Source: Bacteroidales bacterium (GTDB taxonomy: Bacteria; Bacteroidota; Bacteroidia; Bacteroidales; Marinilabiliaceae). From it: a stretch of DNA of 64,000 nucleotides. The notes under the pieces were generated by a model. It was not told the origin of the DNA and did not search any database. It saw nothing but the letters and a program-made list of their open reading frames with translations. Shown piece by piece: positions 1 to 8,049 of this stretch. How positions within the stretch are numbered: position 1 is the stretch's first letter; every line of letters begins with the position of its first letter. Made by a program: the position numbers and the translations under genes. The DNA lies in the NCBI GenBank assembly GCA_024401365.1, contig JAKSLE010000001.1:1-64000 (forward strand), written 5' to 3'.

Positions 1-147
1 TCCCCCAATCGGAGCCAGGTTACATACGCGTTACGCACCCGTACGCCGGTCGCCGCCAGGTATTGCTACCCGCGCTGCCCCTCGACTTGCATGTGTTAGG
101 CCTGCCGCTAGCGTTCATCCTGAGCCAGGATCAAACTCTTCATTGTA
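1..147 (-). rRNA. rrs: 16S ribosomal RNA, 5' end (partial)
   Basis: The reverse complement of this stretch starts with the universal 16S 5' region (AGAGTTTGATCCTGGCTCAG, the 27F primer site) followed by the helix-6/8 region with a Bacteroidetes-like GCTAGCGGCAGGCCTAACAC. The gene is transcribed leftward and leaves the window, so only about 147 nt are present. The mature 5' end is placed around 140-148 from the usual distance to the GATCCTGG motif and is uncertain by several nucleotides. The sequence supports Bacteroidales but is too short to place a genus. Confidence 0.97.
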
Positions 148-299
148 TGTTTTATACTTTTTGAAGATATCCTATCGACTCATTCTTTACTTCAATCTGT
201 TGATTGACGTGGCTTCCTTTTCCTTTTAGTTGCACTATTTATTTCATTGTTTCAAAGAACGTCTTTCTTCGTTGCTGTCATTTTTCGCGACAGCGGATG
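148..299 (-). promoter_or_regulatory. rRNA operon leader
   Basis: This is the transcribed leader between the downstream rRNA promoter and 16S. On the transcribed strand it contains a perfect 6-bp hairpin TCAATC-AACA-GATTGA (192-207) that may be part of the 16S processing stem. The other half of such a stem would lie 3' of 16S, outside the window. No protein gene is supported here. An open frame that crosses the promoters has low-complexity content and no family signal. Confidence 0.6.
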
Positions 300-332
300 C
301 AAAGGTAAGAAGTTTTTCTCTTTCGCTCCAAA
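300..332 (-). promoter_or_regulatory. rRNA promoter P2 (downstream)
   Basis: On the minus strand the -7 box TACCTTTG (300-307) matches TAnnTTTG exactly, and a -33 TTTG (329-332) lies 21 bp upstream. This is the Bacteroidetes housekeeping sigma (sigma-ABfr) promoter pattern. It is the promoter closer to 16S. Confidence 0.8.
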
Positions 333-415
333 TTATTTCGGAACTTTTTTCGAGAAATTTTTCTCCACCGTTGTAGAGGCTTTCGTTGCGTATCGTTGTT
401 TCTCGAAAGCGGGTG

Positions 416-445
416 CAAAGGTAGGGAGCTTTTTTGAATTTGCAA
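416..445 (-). promoter_or_regulatory. rRNA promoter P1 (upstream)
   Basis: This second promoter has the identical -7 box TACCTTTG (416-423) and a -33 TTGC (442-445) 18 bp upstream. The sequence just downstream of the two boxes is similar (TACCTTTGCA followed by CCGCT), so P1 and P2 look like a tandem duplication 116 bp apart. Double promoters are usual for strongly expressed rRNA operons. Confidence 0.75.
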
Positions 446-541
446 TACTATCCGCAAAATATTTTTCGAGATTTTATTCTGCAATTTGCATTTACATTGT
501 GTATCAGGGAGTTATGCGTTGGTTAAATAATGTTACGACTA

Positions 542-2410
542 TTATCTAACTACATACACCACTCCATTATTAACAGAAATCTGATTCCCGTTCAATTGGA
601 TTCTGTTTCCAAAATGATCGTACACTCTAGTTGATCGTTTCTTTTTAATAGACACTTCACCCCTACCCTGGGTTTTCCAGTACGCGTCGACTACCTTTCT
701 ATCAGGGCGTTTCCAAGATGCCTTGTATACACGAGTATTGCTATCGTAGGACAAAACAGGATGAGAAGATCCGCTTGGCATCATACGGACAAGAATCTGG
801 TATGCCAAATAAGAAGGGCGAGGAGAAAAATCGGTATTCACCAAGCCGAAGTGATGTTCGGGCTCATACTGATTCTGTCCGCCATGTTTAAGTTCATACC
901 AAAACATTTTAGAAATACCCATTGAGATACCATATATATACGAACGAACCAATCGTTTTGCCTTAAGGATCTCAGGAACCGAATAGATCTCACCCAGGTA
1001 AGTATTAAATATACAATTACCCTTCAAATCGCTTCCATACTTAAATATTCCACATATTGGATATTGAGTTGCACTGTCCCCTACAGAAACGATAGGCACA
1101 AGTTGATCTCCCTCCTTCAACCGACGCCCACTAACATAACGTGTAGTACCATCGCCATTACTTACCCAAGAACACTTCAAATCGGAATAATCCGGATTCT
1201 TCACAACAACAGAAGGATTTTTTGGCAAGCCAGTAGATTTGAACGAAGCGTCCCACCATTGTTCGACAAACATGTGAAGCATACCTCTACAATCCTGTGG
1301 GTTGGGAACAACCTTACCCTCATCGGTCATGTTATAATAGAAAGGCACTCCATATGGCAAAACAATCGTTCCTCCATTACGGACATACGACAACAATTTA
1401 GGGAAATACTTAACCTGAAACACCTCTCTATCACAGGGGAGTAAAGCTCGAATGCGATTCACATCCAATTTGTCCATATCGTCAATATCAATATACTCGA
1501 CATAATAATTTGACGACAGCAAATAATCAGACAACTGCTCATTGACTGTATTTACTACAGCTATTGTATCTCCCTCGTTGACATTCAGTTTAGAAAGAGC
1601 TCGTGGCAAGACAATACAGAAAAACTGTACCATATAGCTATTTGGCTCTTCAGTATGATATCCCGTTTCAGTAATCCACACCTCCGTTTCCCTATCCAAA
1701 CGAGCAGACAACTGTTTCAAGTCACCATATATAAAGCTTTCAGGAGTCACGCCAGAACTATACGAATGAAAATTGTATACATCTATATATTGAGCTCCTC
1801 CATCATCTAAGAACGCTTTAGCGAAGTCACCATTTGCGCGGGCGACACCTCCAAATACAACCTTCTTATTATGTTGATGTACGACATCACAAACCTGCTT
1901 GATGACTGTCAAATATTTCTTAGCCAGTTCTGCCCCTGTTCCAAGGTTAGTCATCAGATCCACCTCATTCATCAACTCCCAGTATTCATATTGAGGATAC
2001 CGAGTCACAAGACTATCCACATATCTAGTATATAAAGACAAGTCACTCCAACCATAGATACCCACTACATGCCTATCCAACAATGGGAGCAAACTTATAT
2101 TGTGATCCTTAAAATCCTTAGCCAAAACATCCACCTTGCCAGGAGTAAACTCTCCTTTCCCTGTAAAAAACAAGGAAGACAACATATCTGCGCGAATATA
2201 ATTCACTCCTATGTTAGAAGCCAGTTCCAATGTTTTCACTCGTGAATCATAATTCTCAAATCCAGGGAAAGTAACATGGGCGCACACGCCATAAGGCTTA
2301 TCCAGTTTAGGAGAAGATTCGAACAAAGGTGCGACCTCTATAAACTGTCCATAACTATTATTTACAAACAAAGCCAGCACACAAGCCAACAAAAAGTAAC
2401 CTTTTATCAT
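542..2410 (-). CDS. Secreted clan GH-A-type glycoside hydrolase with inserted domain
   Basis: A 622-aa exported TIM-barrel glycosidase. I chose the ATG at 2410 because it gives a typical signal peptide (MIKGYFLLACVLALFVNNSYG). The frame stays open a further 37 codons upstream, but those are Cys/Tyr-rich and overlap the promoter. The acid/base glutamate is probably E149 in YWELMNEVD (end of strand 4) and the nucleophile E248 in VWITETGYH (strand 7), the clan A arrangement seen in GH39/GH5-like enzymes. About 220 residues (roughly 255-475) separate strand 7 from helix 7/strand 8 (ILKAKRLVRSY...KMFWYELK). Part of this insert (about 280-360) reads like a Rossmann/GATase1-like fold. A C-terminal beta-rich segment follows. 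The substrate is unknown. The gene stands alone, with the rRNA operon downstream and a divergent channel gene upstream. Confidence 0.75.
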   Translation of the reverse strand: MIKGYFLLACVLALFVNNSYGQFIEVAPLFESSPKLDKPYGVCAHVTFPGFENYDSRVKTLELASNIGVNYIRADMLSSLFFTGKGEFTPGKVDVLAKDFKDHNISLLPLLDRHVVGIYGWSDLSLYTRYVDSLVTRYPQYEYWELMNEVDLMTNLGTGAELAKKYLTVIKQVCDVVHQHNKKVVFGGVARANGDFAKAFLDDGGAQYIDVYNFHSYSSGVTPESFIYGDLKQLSARLDRETEVWITETGYHTEEPNSYMVQFFCIVLPRALSKLNVNEGDTIAVVNTVNEQLSDYLLSSNYYVEYIDIDDMDKLDVNRIRALLPCDREVFQVKYFPKLLSYVRNGGTIVLPYGVPFYYNMTDEGKVVPNPQDCRGMLHMFVEQWWDASFKSTGLPKNPSVVVKNPDYSDLKCSWVSNGDGTTRYVSGRRLKEGDQLVPIVSVGDSATQYPICGIFKYGSDLKGNCIFNTYLGEIYSVPEILKAKRLVRSYIYGISMGISKMFWYELKHGGQNQYEPEHHFGLVNTDFSPRPSYLAYQILVRMMPSGSSHPVLSYDSNTRVYKASWKRPDRKVVDAYWKTQGRGEVSIKKKRSTRVYDHFGNRIQLNGNQISVNNGVVYVVR

Positions 2411-2429
2411 ACTCAATAATTTAGCAATG

Positions 2430-2462
2430 CAAAAGTAGCACATTATCGGATACAAAAGCCAA
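2430..2462 (-). promoter_or_regulatory. Probable promoter of the glycosidase gene
   Basis: TACTTTTG (2430-2437, minus strand) matches the -7 consensus TAnnTTTG. A TTGG about 21 bp upstream (2459-2462) could serve as an imperfect -33. Transcription would start near 2423, leaving a short leader before the ATG at 2410, which also argues against the longer upstream reading frame. Confidence 0.45.
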
Positions 2463-2570
2463 CAATAATTACGATACATACAATGAGAATTACACCAATA
2501 CAAAGAACAGCGATGTAACAAGGGATTGTTGTTGTGCGTATTAGTGGGGGTATTAGACGATTAAACAAGT

Positions 2571-3377
2571 ATGAAACGTTTTAGAGATTTATTTATTTCG
2601 GACAGGTTTATTTTGACGTTGGTATTATTGAATACCATTGTACTGACTGCTATTTACTGTCCTGGGGCGCCGAGGTGGCTGTATCTGATAGATGATATTT
2701 TGACGGCGCTGTTTATTGTTGAGATGGTGCTCAAGATTGGAAAATTGGGATTGAAGAAATACTGGGCGAGCGGATGGAATAAAGTTGACTGTGTTATCAC
2801 GATACTCAGTATACCATCACTGATAACCATATTTTTGGCGACAAGTGGGGCGTTGCAAGGCTTCAGCCTGATTACCATTTTCAGAACGCTCAGAATAATA
2901 CGAATATTCAAATCGTTGCGCGTTCTGAAATTCATTCCTGGTATAAACAACATTTTCAGGGGTATAAAGAGAGCGGCGCAAGCATCGTACTTTGTAGTAT
3001 TCTGCTTTGTGATATTTTTATTTATGGCCTCGATGATATCGTGCGGATTATTTGGCAAGATATCGCCAGAGTTATTTGGCAACCCATTGAAAGCGGCATA
3101 CACTACATTCCAGTTGTTCTCGATAGAAGGATGGTATGACATACCAAACACTATAGCCGAATCGATGGAAAGCGACTTTTGGGGGATGCTGGTAAAAGTC
3201 TATTTTGTGTTGTTCCTATTTATAGGAGGCATGTTGGGCATGTCGTTTGTGAACTCCATCATAGTAGATGCGATGGCAGAAGACAACAACGATCAGGTAC
3301 TAGAAGAGCTTAAGGAAGTCAAGCGGTTGCTCGCAGAAATTCAAGAAAAGCAAGACAAGTCGAACACCGCACAATAA
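2571..3377 (+). CDS. Voltage-gated-type cation channel (ion transport protein family)
   Basis: A 268-aa six-helix channel subunit of the bacterial NaChBac-like ion_trans family, acting as a tetramer in the inner membrane. S4 is clear: R105, R108, R111, K114, R117 and K120 recur every third residue. The pore loop follows at about 175-192 with filter sequence FSIEGW (E186, W188), where NaChBac has TLESW. S6 (about 212-235) ends in a predicted cytoplasmic coiled coil (about 240-262, LEELKEVKRLLAEIQEK), the usual tetramerisation element. Length matches the family. Ion selectivity cannot be read from the sequence, although the filter glutamate fits Na+ or Ca2+. The gene is monocistronic, diverges from the glycosidase, and is followed by a hairpin terminator. 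A short intergenic (160 bp from the glycosidase ATG) must hold both promoters. Confidence 0.85.
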   Translation: MKRFRDLFISDRFILTLVLLNTIVLTAIYCPGAPRWLYLIDDILTALFIVEMVLKIGKLGLKKYWASGWNKVDCVITILSIPSLITIFLATSGALQGFSLITIFRTLRIIRIFKSLRVLKFIPGINNIFRGIKRAAQASYFVVFCFVIFLFMASMISCGLFGKISPELFGNPLKAAYTTFQLFSIEGWYDIPNTIAESMESDFWGMLVKVYFVLFLFIGGMLGMSFVNSIIVDAMAEDNNDQVLEELKEVKRLLAEIQEKQDKSNTAQ

Positions 3378-3381
3378 CAAA

Positions 3382-3412
3382 ACGCCCTTGTTTCTCAGAG
3401 AAGCAAGGGCGT
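3382..3412. terminator. Hairpin terminator shared by convergent genes
   Basis: A perfect 9-bp stem ACGCCCTTG/CAAGGGCGT with a 13-nt loop sits between the channel stop (3377) and the PBP stop (3442). On the minus strand the stem is followed by TTTTGTTATT, so it fits best as the terminator of the nspC-lipoprotein-PBP operon. It can also stop the channel transcript. Confidence 0.75.
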
Positions 3413-3441
3413 CCTATTATATATAGGTATAAGGATTATTC

Positions 3442-5697
3442 CTACTCATTGTGGAAGATATCCTTCATAGCTCGGAAGAAATTACGGAAGCCACGACGGA
3501 TAGGACGTTCGGACTTATCTTTTTTATCCATACTGAAATTGAACGGATCCGAATCCTCGTCGTAATCCCCTGAATAATCAGAAGGCTCTATAAGGCCCTT
3601 CCATACTGCGGCGGTAATAACCTCCATGCGGAGAGAATCGGGATTAGGGTCATACGGCATATTATGCGGATAGAGCATAGTCACCGTTGTTTCGAAATCC
3701 TCGGACTGAGGGAACTGACCATATACAAACTGGTCGGCCAATTTAGTACCAGCCACGCCGGAGACAAACTTACCCACAATAGGCAAAGCCATATAAGCAC
3801 CCTGACCACGGGCAGAAGACTTAAAATGGTACGAAGGGTCATCGGCACCCACCCAGGCACCCATAACCATATTAGGTGTCATACCCATAAACCAGCCATC
3901 TGCACCATTCTGAGTAGTACCCGTCTTGCCGGCGAAAGGAGACTTGATACCATAGACACGGCGGATAGAACGACCAGTACCGCTATCGACCACAGCTGTG
4001 AGCATATCGCGGACCAAGACAGCATTATCGTGGGCGAGCACCTCTATCCCCTCGGTATCGGGGTCGGCCTTAAACAACACATGGCCATCACGCGTTTCGA
4101 TACTCAAGAGACACGTTAGCTGATGAGCTATGCCTCCAGTAGCGAAAGGGATATAAGCCTGGGTCATCTCGTACAATGTCAGCTCTGCTGTACCCAGAGC
4201 TATACTAGGCACAACCGGGATAGAGCTCTCGATACCCATATTATGGCACTCCTCTATAACCGCAGCGGGGCCCACCTTATCGATAATCCATGCAGAAACA
4301 GTATTGAGGCTTCGAGAGAGGGCGCCCTTAAGCGAATAGAAGCCACCATATTTACCATCAGAATTACCTGGGGACCATTTACCGTAGCTACGGCGAACAT
4401 TCTCCACGTAAGTAGTAGCAGGGATACCATTCTCCAAAGCAGTAGCATAGACAAAAGGCTTAAAAGTTGACCCCACCTGACGGTTCATTGTAACATGCTC
4501 TATTTGAGAATAATTGTGATCGACGCCACCGACCCAAGCCAGCACGTGGCCATTATGAGGATTAGCCGCCAAGAAACCTGCGCTTAAAGTAGCCAGCGAA
4601 TCAGACTTCCACTCATCATTGAACGCCTTTTGGACGTCGGTCATGTGAGCCACCACCGACCTTTCGGCCAAGCGTTGGAGAGTAGCATCGACGGTAGAGC
4701 GGATTATCAAGCCATCGGTATAAATATCATAGGTACCCTCGCCATAGATCTCGTTGAGGATAGTCTGCGCCTGTTTCCCAACGATATCGCGGAAGAATAC
4801 GGCTGTACCATTATCGCGGTCGTTGGTATTATATTTCAGCACCAGATCCTGAGCCTTAGCCTTCTGCGCCTCGACAGAATCTATATAACCAGCGCTACAC
4901 ATACGGTCGATGACCAAGTTGCGGCGTTCGACAGATCGTTCGGGGTTGATACGAGGGTTATACTTAGTATTAGCTGCGAGCATACCCACGAGGGTAGCAG
5001 AAGTAGGGAGATCGAGCCACTTAGCACGTCGTGAGAAGAAACGTTTAGCGGCTGCCTCTATACCATAGACATTCTCACCGAAAGGGACAGTATTAAGATA
5101 AAGCAGCAAAATCTGATCCTTGGAATAGACCTCCTCCAGACGTTGAGCGATAACTATCTCCTTAATTTTAGCCACTGGGACGGTGAATATACCCAAGTTG
5201 CGGCGTTCGAATACATTTTTAGCCAGCTGTTGAGATATTGTACTACCGCCACCCTGGCGAGAATCCATCATAAGGACAGACTTAAAGAACACACGCGCCA
5301 TACTTTTGGCATCGACGCCAGAATGTTCGAAGAAACGGCTATCCTCGGTAGCCACCAGAGCCTTGTAGACATTAGGCGATATATCGGCGCTATCGACGCT
5401 TATACGATTGCGCAAGAAATAACGAGACAACAAGTTGCCCTTACAATCGAGCAACTCAGAAGCGTTATCATTCTCTATATGCTTCAGCTCCTCGGCGGTT
5501 GGGATATGCCCCCACAACCCCACGTATACAGAGCCGACGAACAAAAGCAGAAGTAAGACAAGTACAACAACTGTTCGCAAAAAGATAATAATCCATTGGC
5601 GCAAGGTACGCGTTCTGGCCCAATTAAGGAATCGGGAAGGAGCTGACTTAAGATATGTTAGGGCATTATGGAGCCACTGAATCAATTTCTGTTTCAT
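3442..5697 (-). CDS. Class A penicillin-binding protein (PBP1A-type)
   Basis: A 751-aa bifunctional peptidoglycan synthase anchored by one N-terminal membrane helix (about 34-60). The GT51 glycosyltransferase domain follows, with ATEDSRFFEHSG (catalytic E118) and the GGGSTISQQLAKN motif (149-161). It polymerises lipid II. The transpeptidase domain has S410-T-F-K413 (active serine), S463-L-N465 and K591-T-G593. All catalytic motifs are intact and the length is normal for the PBP1A/mrcA group. The start at 5697 lies inside the upstream lipoprotein gene, which ends at 5666, so the two frames overlap by 32 nt and are probably translationally coupled. It is the last gene of a three-gene leftward operon with nspC and the lipoprotein. 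I do not assign mrcA versus pbpC-type paralogy. Confidence 0.95.
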   Translation of the reverse strand: MKQKLIQWLHNALTYLKSAPSRFLNWARTRTLRQWIIIFLRTVVVLVLLLLLFVGSVYVGLWGHIPTAEELKHIENDNASELLDCKGNLLSRYFLRNRISVDSADISPNVYKALVATEDSRFFEHSGVDAKSMARVFFKSVLMMDSRQGGGSTISQQLAKNVFERRNLGIFTVPVAKIKEIVIAQRLEEVYSKDQILLLYLNTVPFGENVYGIEAAAKRFFSRRAKWLDLPTSATLVGMLAANTKYNPRINPERSVERRNLVIDRMCSAGYIDSVEAQKAKAQDLVLKYNTNDRDNGTAVFFRDIVGKQAQTILNEIYGEGTYDIYTDGLIIRSTVDATLQRLAERSVVAHMTDVQKAFNDEWKSDSLATLSAGFLAANPHNGHVLAWVGGVDHNYSQIEHVTMNRQVGSTFKPFVYATALENGIPATTYVENVRRSYGKWSPGNSDGKYGGFYSLKGALSRSLNTVSAWIIDKVGPAAVIEECHNMGIESSIPVVPSIALGTAELTLYEMTQAYIPFATGGIAHQLTCLLSIETRDGHVLFKADPDTEGIEVLAHDNAVLVRDMLTAVVDSGTGRSIRRVYGIKSPFAGKTGTTQNGADGWFMGMTPNMVMGAWVGADDPSYHFKSSARGQGAYMALPIVGKFVSGVAGTKLADQFVYGQFPQSEDFETTVTMLYPHNMPYDPNPDSLRMEVITAAVWKGLIEPSDYSGDYDEDSDPFNFSMDKKDKSERPIRRGFRNFFRAMKDIFHNE

Positions 5698-6580
5698 CTG
5701 GGCGTGTTAGAGTTATTCCATTTACGACTTTGAGTTTAGGACTATTGCTAATATCCACACTCTCCAAAGGATTATCGAGATACTCCAAGTATTCGAGATC
5801 CGTGCAGCGAGAGATATCCAAAGAAGATATATTGCAGCGAGAACAATCCAATGTTTCCAATTTACAAGGACCATACTCGCTATAGCTACCTATGACAAGC
5901 GATTCGAGATTAGGGCAAGCGTGGCAATCGAGCCAACGCAAACGGCGGCAATTACGCATATCGAGCCTAGTGAAAGTAAAACTCTGCGATATATCGAGAC
6001 GTTCGAGGTGAGCGAACGAACTGATATCCAGTCTACCTATGTTAACCGCTGAAATTTTAAGGGCATTAAGACGGGTAAAGACCTCGAGGCCACGGAACGA
6101 CACAGCGTGAGACCCCGTAGACAAATCGGACAAATCCAATCCCGTTACGTTTTCGATTTCGATACCCTCCAAGCGGCCATCGTGGTCGGCATCGAACTTT
6201 TTAAGGAGGAGAGACTGCAAGAAAGAGTCGTCCATTTTCACCTCATCGTTGACACGAATTATACGTTCCGCCCTGAATCCACCCCACTGTACGCGGACCA
6301 CGGTCTGGCCATAGCCAACAGTAGACAAGAGTCCATTAGAACCCACAATAGCCACTGTAGTATCGGAGCTAGACCATACAGGGCGGACCTTAGGTATACC
6401 CAGAGAGGCGTCATCTGGATAGCAACGGACCTCCAACTGAATACGCTCACCGATAGGCACGTCCACATCGTTCCATGCGATATAAATATCGAGGAGATTG
6501 TGCTTAGTCTCGTTCTCGCACCCAACGGTGAGAAAGGCGGCTAAGAGAGATATGAACAAAAGAGAAAAACGTGAGCGCAT
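5666..6580 (-). CDS. Lipoprotein with Ig-like (BIG2) and leucine-rich-repeat domains
   Basis: A 304-aa exported protein. A type II signal peptide ends in the lipobox LTVGC with C21 as lipidation site. Residues about 28-110 resemble a bacterial Ig-like (BIG2) domain (WSSSDTTVAIVGSNGLL...VRVQW). A short DADHDGRLEG segment (about 130-139) looks like an EF-hand/dockerin-type calcium loop. Residues about 145-290 are repeats of the LDISxCxxLxxLDC type, the LRR pattern common in Bacteroidales surface lipoproteins. No enzymatic motif is seen. Position between nspC (15 bp upstream) and the PBP gene (32-nt overlap) may only reflect co-transcription. A role in envelope assembly is possible but unsupported. 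Confidence 0.8.
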   Translation of the reverse strand: MRSRFSLLFISLLAAFLTVGCENETKHNLLDIYIAWNDVDVPIGERIQLEVRCYPDDASLGIPKVRPVWSSSDTTVAIVGSNGLLSTVGYGQTVVRVQWGGFRAERIIRVNDEVKMDDSFLQSLLLKKFDADHDGRLEGIEIENVTGLDLSDLSTGSHAVSFRGLEVFTRLNALKISAVNIGRLDISSFAHLERLDISQSFTFTRLDMRNCRRLRWLDCHACPNLESLVIGSYSEYGPCKLETLDCSRCNISSLDISRCTDLEYLEYLDNPLESVDISNSPKLKVVNGITLTRPDETEIDSVAP

Positions 6581-6595
6581 TGATATGACTAATTA

Positions 6596-7771
6596 TTAAC
6601 CCATACGGCTCTCGTAATCGGCATAAGAAAACTCGCGGAGAACGCGATACTGCTTACCCTGAGGTGCGGCAGGATCGTAGACTGCTATATCGGGGTGAGA
6701 TATACCGTTGAACATTGTAGTCTTGACGGTAGTGTAATGTATCATATCCTCCAGCACTACGGTATCGCCTATATTCAGTGGAGCTAGGAAATAATAGCCA
6801 TCTATGAAATCGCCAGACAAGCACGAGTTGCCACCCAAGCGATATGCGAGCCAACCCTCCTGAGGTTCGGTAGCTGCGCCGCGAACAGCAGGCTGATAAG
6901 GCATCTCGAGGGTATCGGGCATGTGGCAAGCGAAAGAGACATCCAATACGGCAGTCTTGATATTAGAATTCTCCACTACATCCACCACGTGAGCCACCAG
7001 AGGACCTGTCTGCCAAGCGAAGGCGCTACCCGGTTCGAGAATCACCTGTACGTGCCATTTCTCGGCGAATTTTTTGAGGATAGAGATAAGTTTCTCTGTG
7101 TCGTAGCCCTTGCGGGTCATGAGGTGACCGCCACCCATATTTACCCATTTAACTTGGCTAAGCCAGTTTTCGAAACGAGCCTCGACAGCTGCTATGAGAC
7201 GTTCCAGGTCGTCGGCGCCAGACTCGCACAAAGCGTGGAAATGGAGGCCCTCGATATCATCGGGGAGGGTACGAGGCAGTTTTTCAGCCACTATACCCAA
7301 TCGGGAGCCCGGCATACAAGGGTTATACAGATCTGTACCCACCTGAGAATACATAGGGTTGATACGCAATCCGAGCGATATATGGTGATCGGCAGACTTA
7401 CACTCCAGGCGGAAATGTTCGTACTGAGCCAAGCTATTGAACGTTATATGAGAACAGCAACGAGTGTAGACATTAAAATCGGCATCGGTGTAAGCTGGGG
7501 AATAAGCGTGAGCATTAGGTCCCAGGTGGTTGTATGCCAACAGAGCCTCGTTGGGAGAAGAGACTGTAGCTGTAGGGAAGTGCTCCTTTATCATATCGAA
7601 AGCGCTCCAAAGCGAGAAAGCCTTGAAAGCCAAGAGAATTTTTGCACCAGACTGTTGGCGCACGTTATCTATGACCATAAGGTTGCGGCGGAGCAACTCA
7701 GCATTGAGGAGATAAGTTGGGCGATGTAAATCCCTTATCAAATCATCTTCGGTAATATAATTCATTGCCAT
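6596..7771 (-). CDS. nspC: Carboxynorspermidine decarboxylase
   Basis: A 391-aa fold-type III PLP enzyme that decarboxylates carboxy(nor)spermidine to (nor)spermidine, the last step of the alternative polyamine route typical of Bacteroidetes. The PLP lysine is K50 in LLAFKAFS. GLHFHALCES carries the phosphate/substrate-binding histidines, and GGGHLMTRKGYD, LEPGSAFAW and the C-terminal CLSGD (catalytic Cys) are all present. Length is typical of the family. Two in-frame ATGs (7771 and 7765) are equally possible starts. It leads a leftward operon with the LRR lipoprotein and PBP. The partner carboxynorspermidine dehydrogenase is not in this window. Confidence 0.95.
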   Translation of the reverse strand: MAMNYITEDDLIRDLHRPTYLLNAELLRRNLMVIDNVRQQSGAKILLAFKAFSLWSAFDMIKEHFPTATVSSPNEALLAYNHLGPNAHAYSPAYTDADFNVYTRCCSHITFNSLAQYEHFRLECKSADHHISLGLRINPMYSQVGTDLYNPCMPGSRLGIVAEKLPRTLPDDIEGLHFHALCESGADDLERLIAAVEARFENWLSQVKWVNMGGGHLMTRKGYDTEKLISILKKFAEKWHVQVILEPGSAFAWQTGPLVAHVVDVVENSNIKTAVLDVSFACHMPDTLEMPYQPAVRGAATEPQEGWLAYRLGGNSCLSGDFIDGYYFLAPLNIGDTVVLEDMIHYTTVKTTMFNGISHPDIAVYDPAAPQGKQYRVLREFSYADYESRMG

Positions 7772-8017
7772 AGGCTTTGTTTTAGACCTCGCAAGGTAGT
7801 AATTTTTGAGGGAATGCGAACATTTTCAAGTTATTCGACCCACATTTTTATAATTATTTATGAAGATTTAGGGGATTCAATCTATTATTGGAGAGACATT
7901 AGTGGTGTATGGGAAGTTAGTTGCTGGTACCATAGAGATATAAGGTTGCTCGCAGTTTTTTATTTATGAGCATGAATAAGAAATAGTTAAAATAGCTCAT
8001 TTTTGGCAAATAAAGTA
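7772..8017. other. Divergent intergenic region
   Basis: About 250 bp between nspC (leftward) and the aldolase-like gene (rightward). It must hold the nspC promoter, but I see only a weak TACCTTGC near 7793-7800 on the minus strand. It also holds the small repeat listed separately at 7916-7961. No coding frame is convincing. Confidence 0.5.
7916..7961 (+). repeat. Copy 1 of a small intergenic repeat
   Basis: It contains GTTGCTGGTA (7920-7929) and GTTGCTCGCAGTTTTTT (7945-7961). The same two elements, in the same relative order but on the opposite strand, occur after the YgiQ gene at 57312-57366. The 17-nt element is identical in the two places. Confidence 0.55.
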
Positions 8018-8025
8018 TATCTTTG
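8018..8025 (+). promoter_or_regulatory. -7 promoter box of the aldolase-like gene
   Basis: TATCTTTG matches TAnnTTTG exactly. The expected -33 TTTG is not found at 19-21 bp (the only TTTG upstream, 8002-8005, is too close). The TTG inside this box (8023) opens the reading frame nine codons before the ATG at 8050. If the box is real, that TTG cannot be the start codon. Confidence 0.45.
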
Positions 8026-8049
8026 CGCCAAAATATAAGAATTAAGAAG

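Noticed and set aside
247-549. Open frame over the rRNA promoters
   Set aside because: It spans both promoter copies and the leader, has no family signal, and its content follows from the repeated promoter sequence.
2411-2521. N-terminal extension of the glycosidase frame
   Set aside because: Cys/Tyr-rich, lies over the -7 box at 2430-2437, and a good signal peptide starts at 2410.
8023-8049. TTG start for the aldolase-like gene
   Set aside because: The TTG is part of the probable -7 box; ATG 8050 fits the family start.
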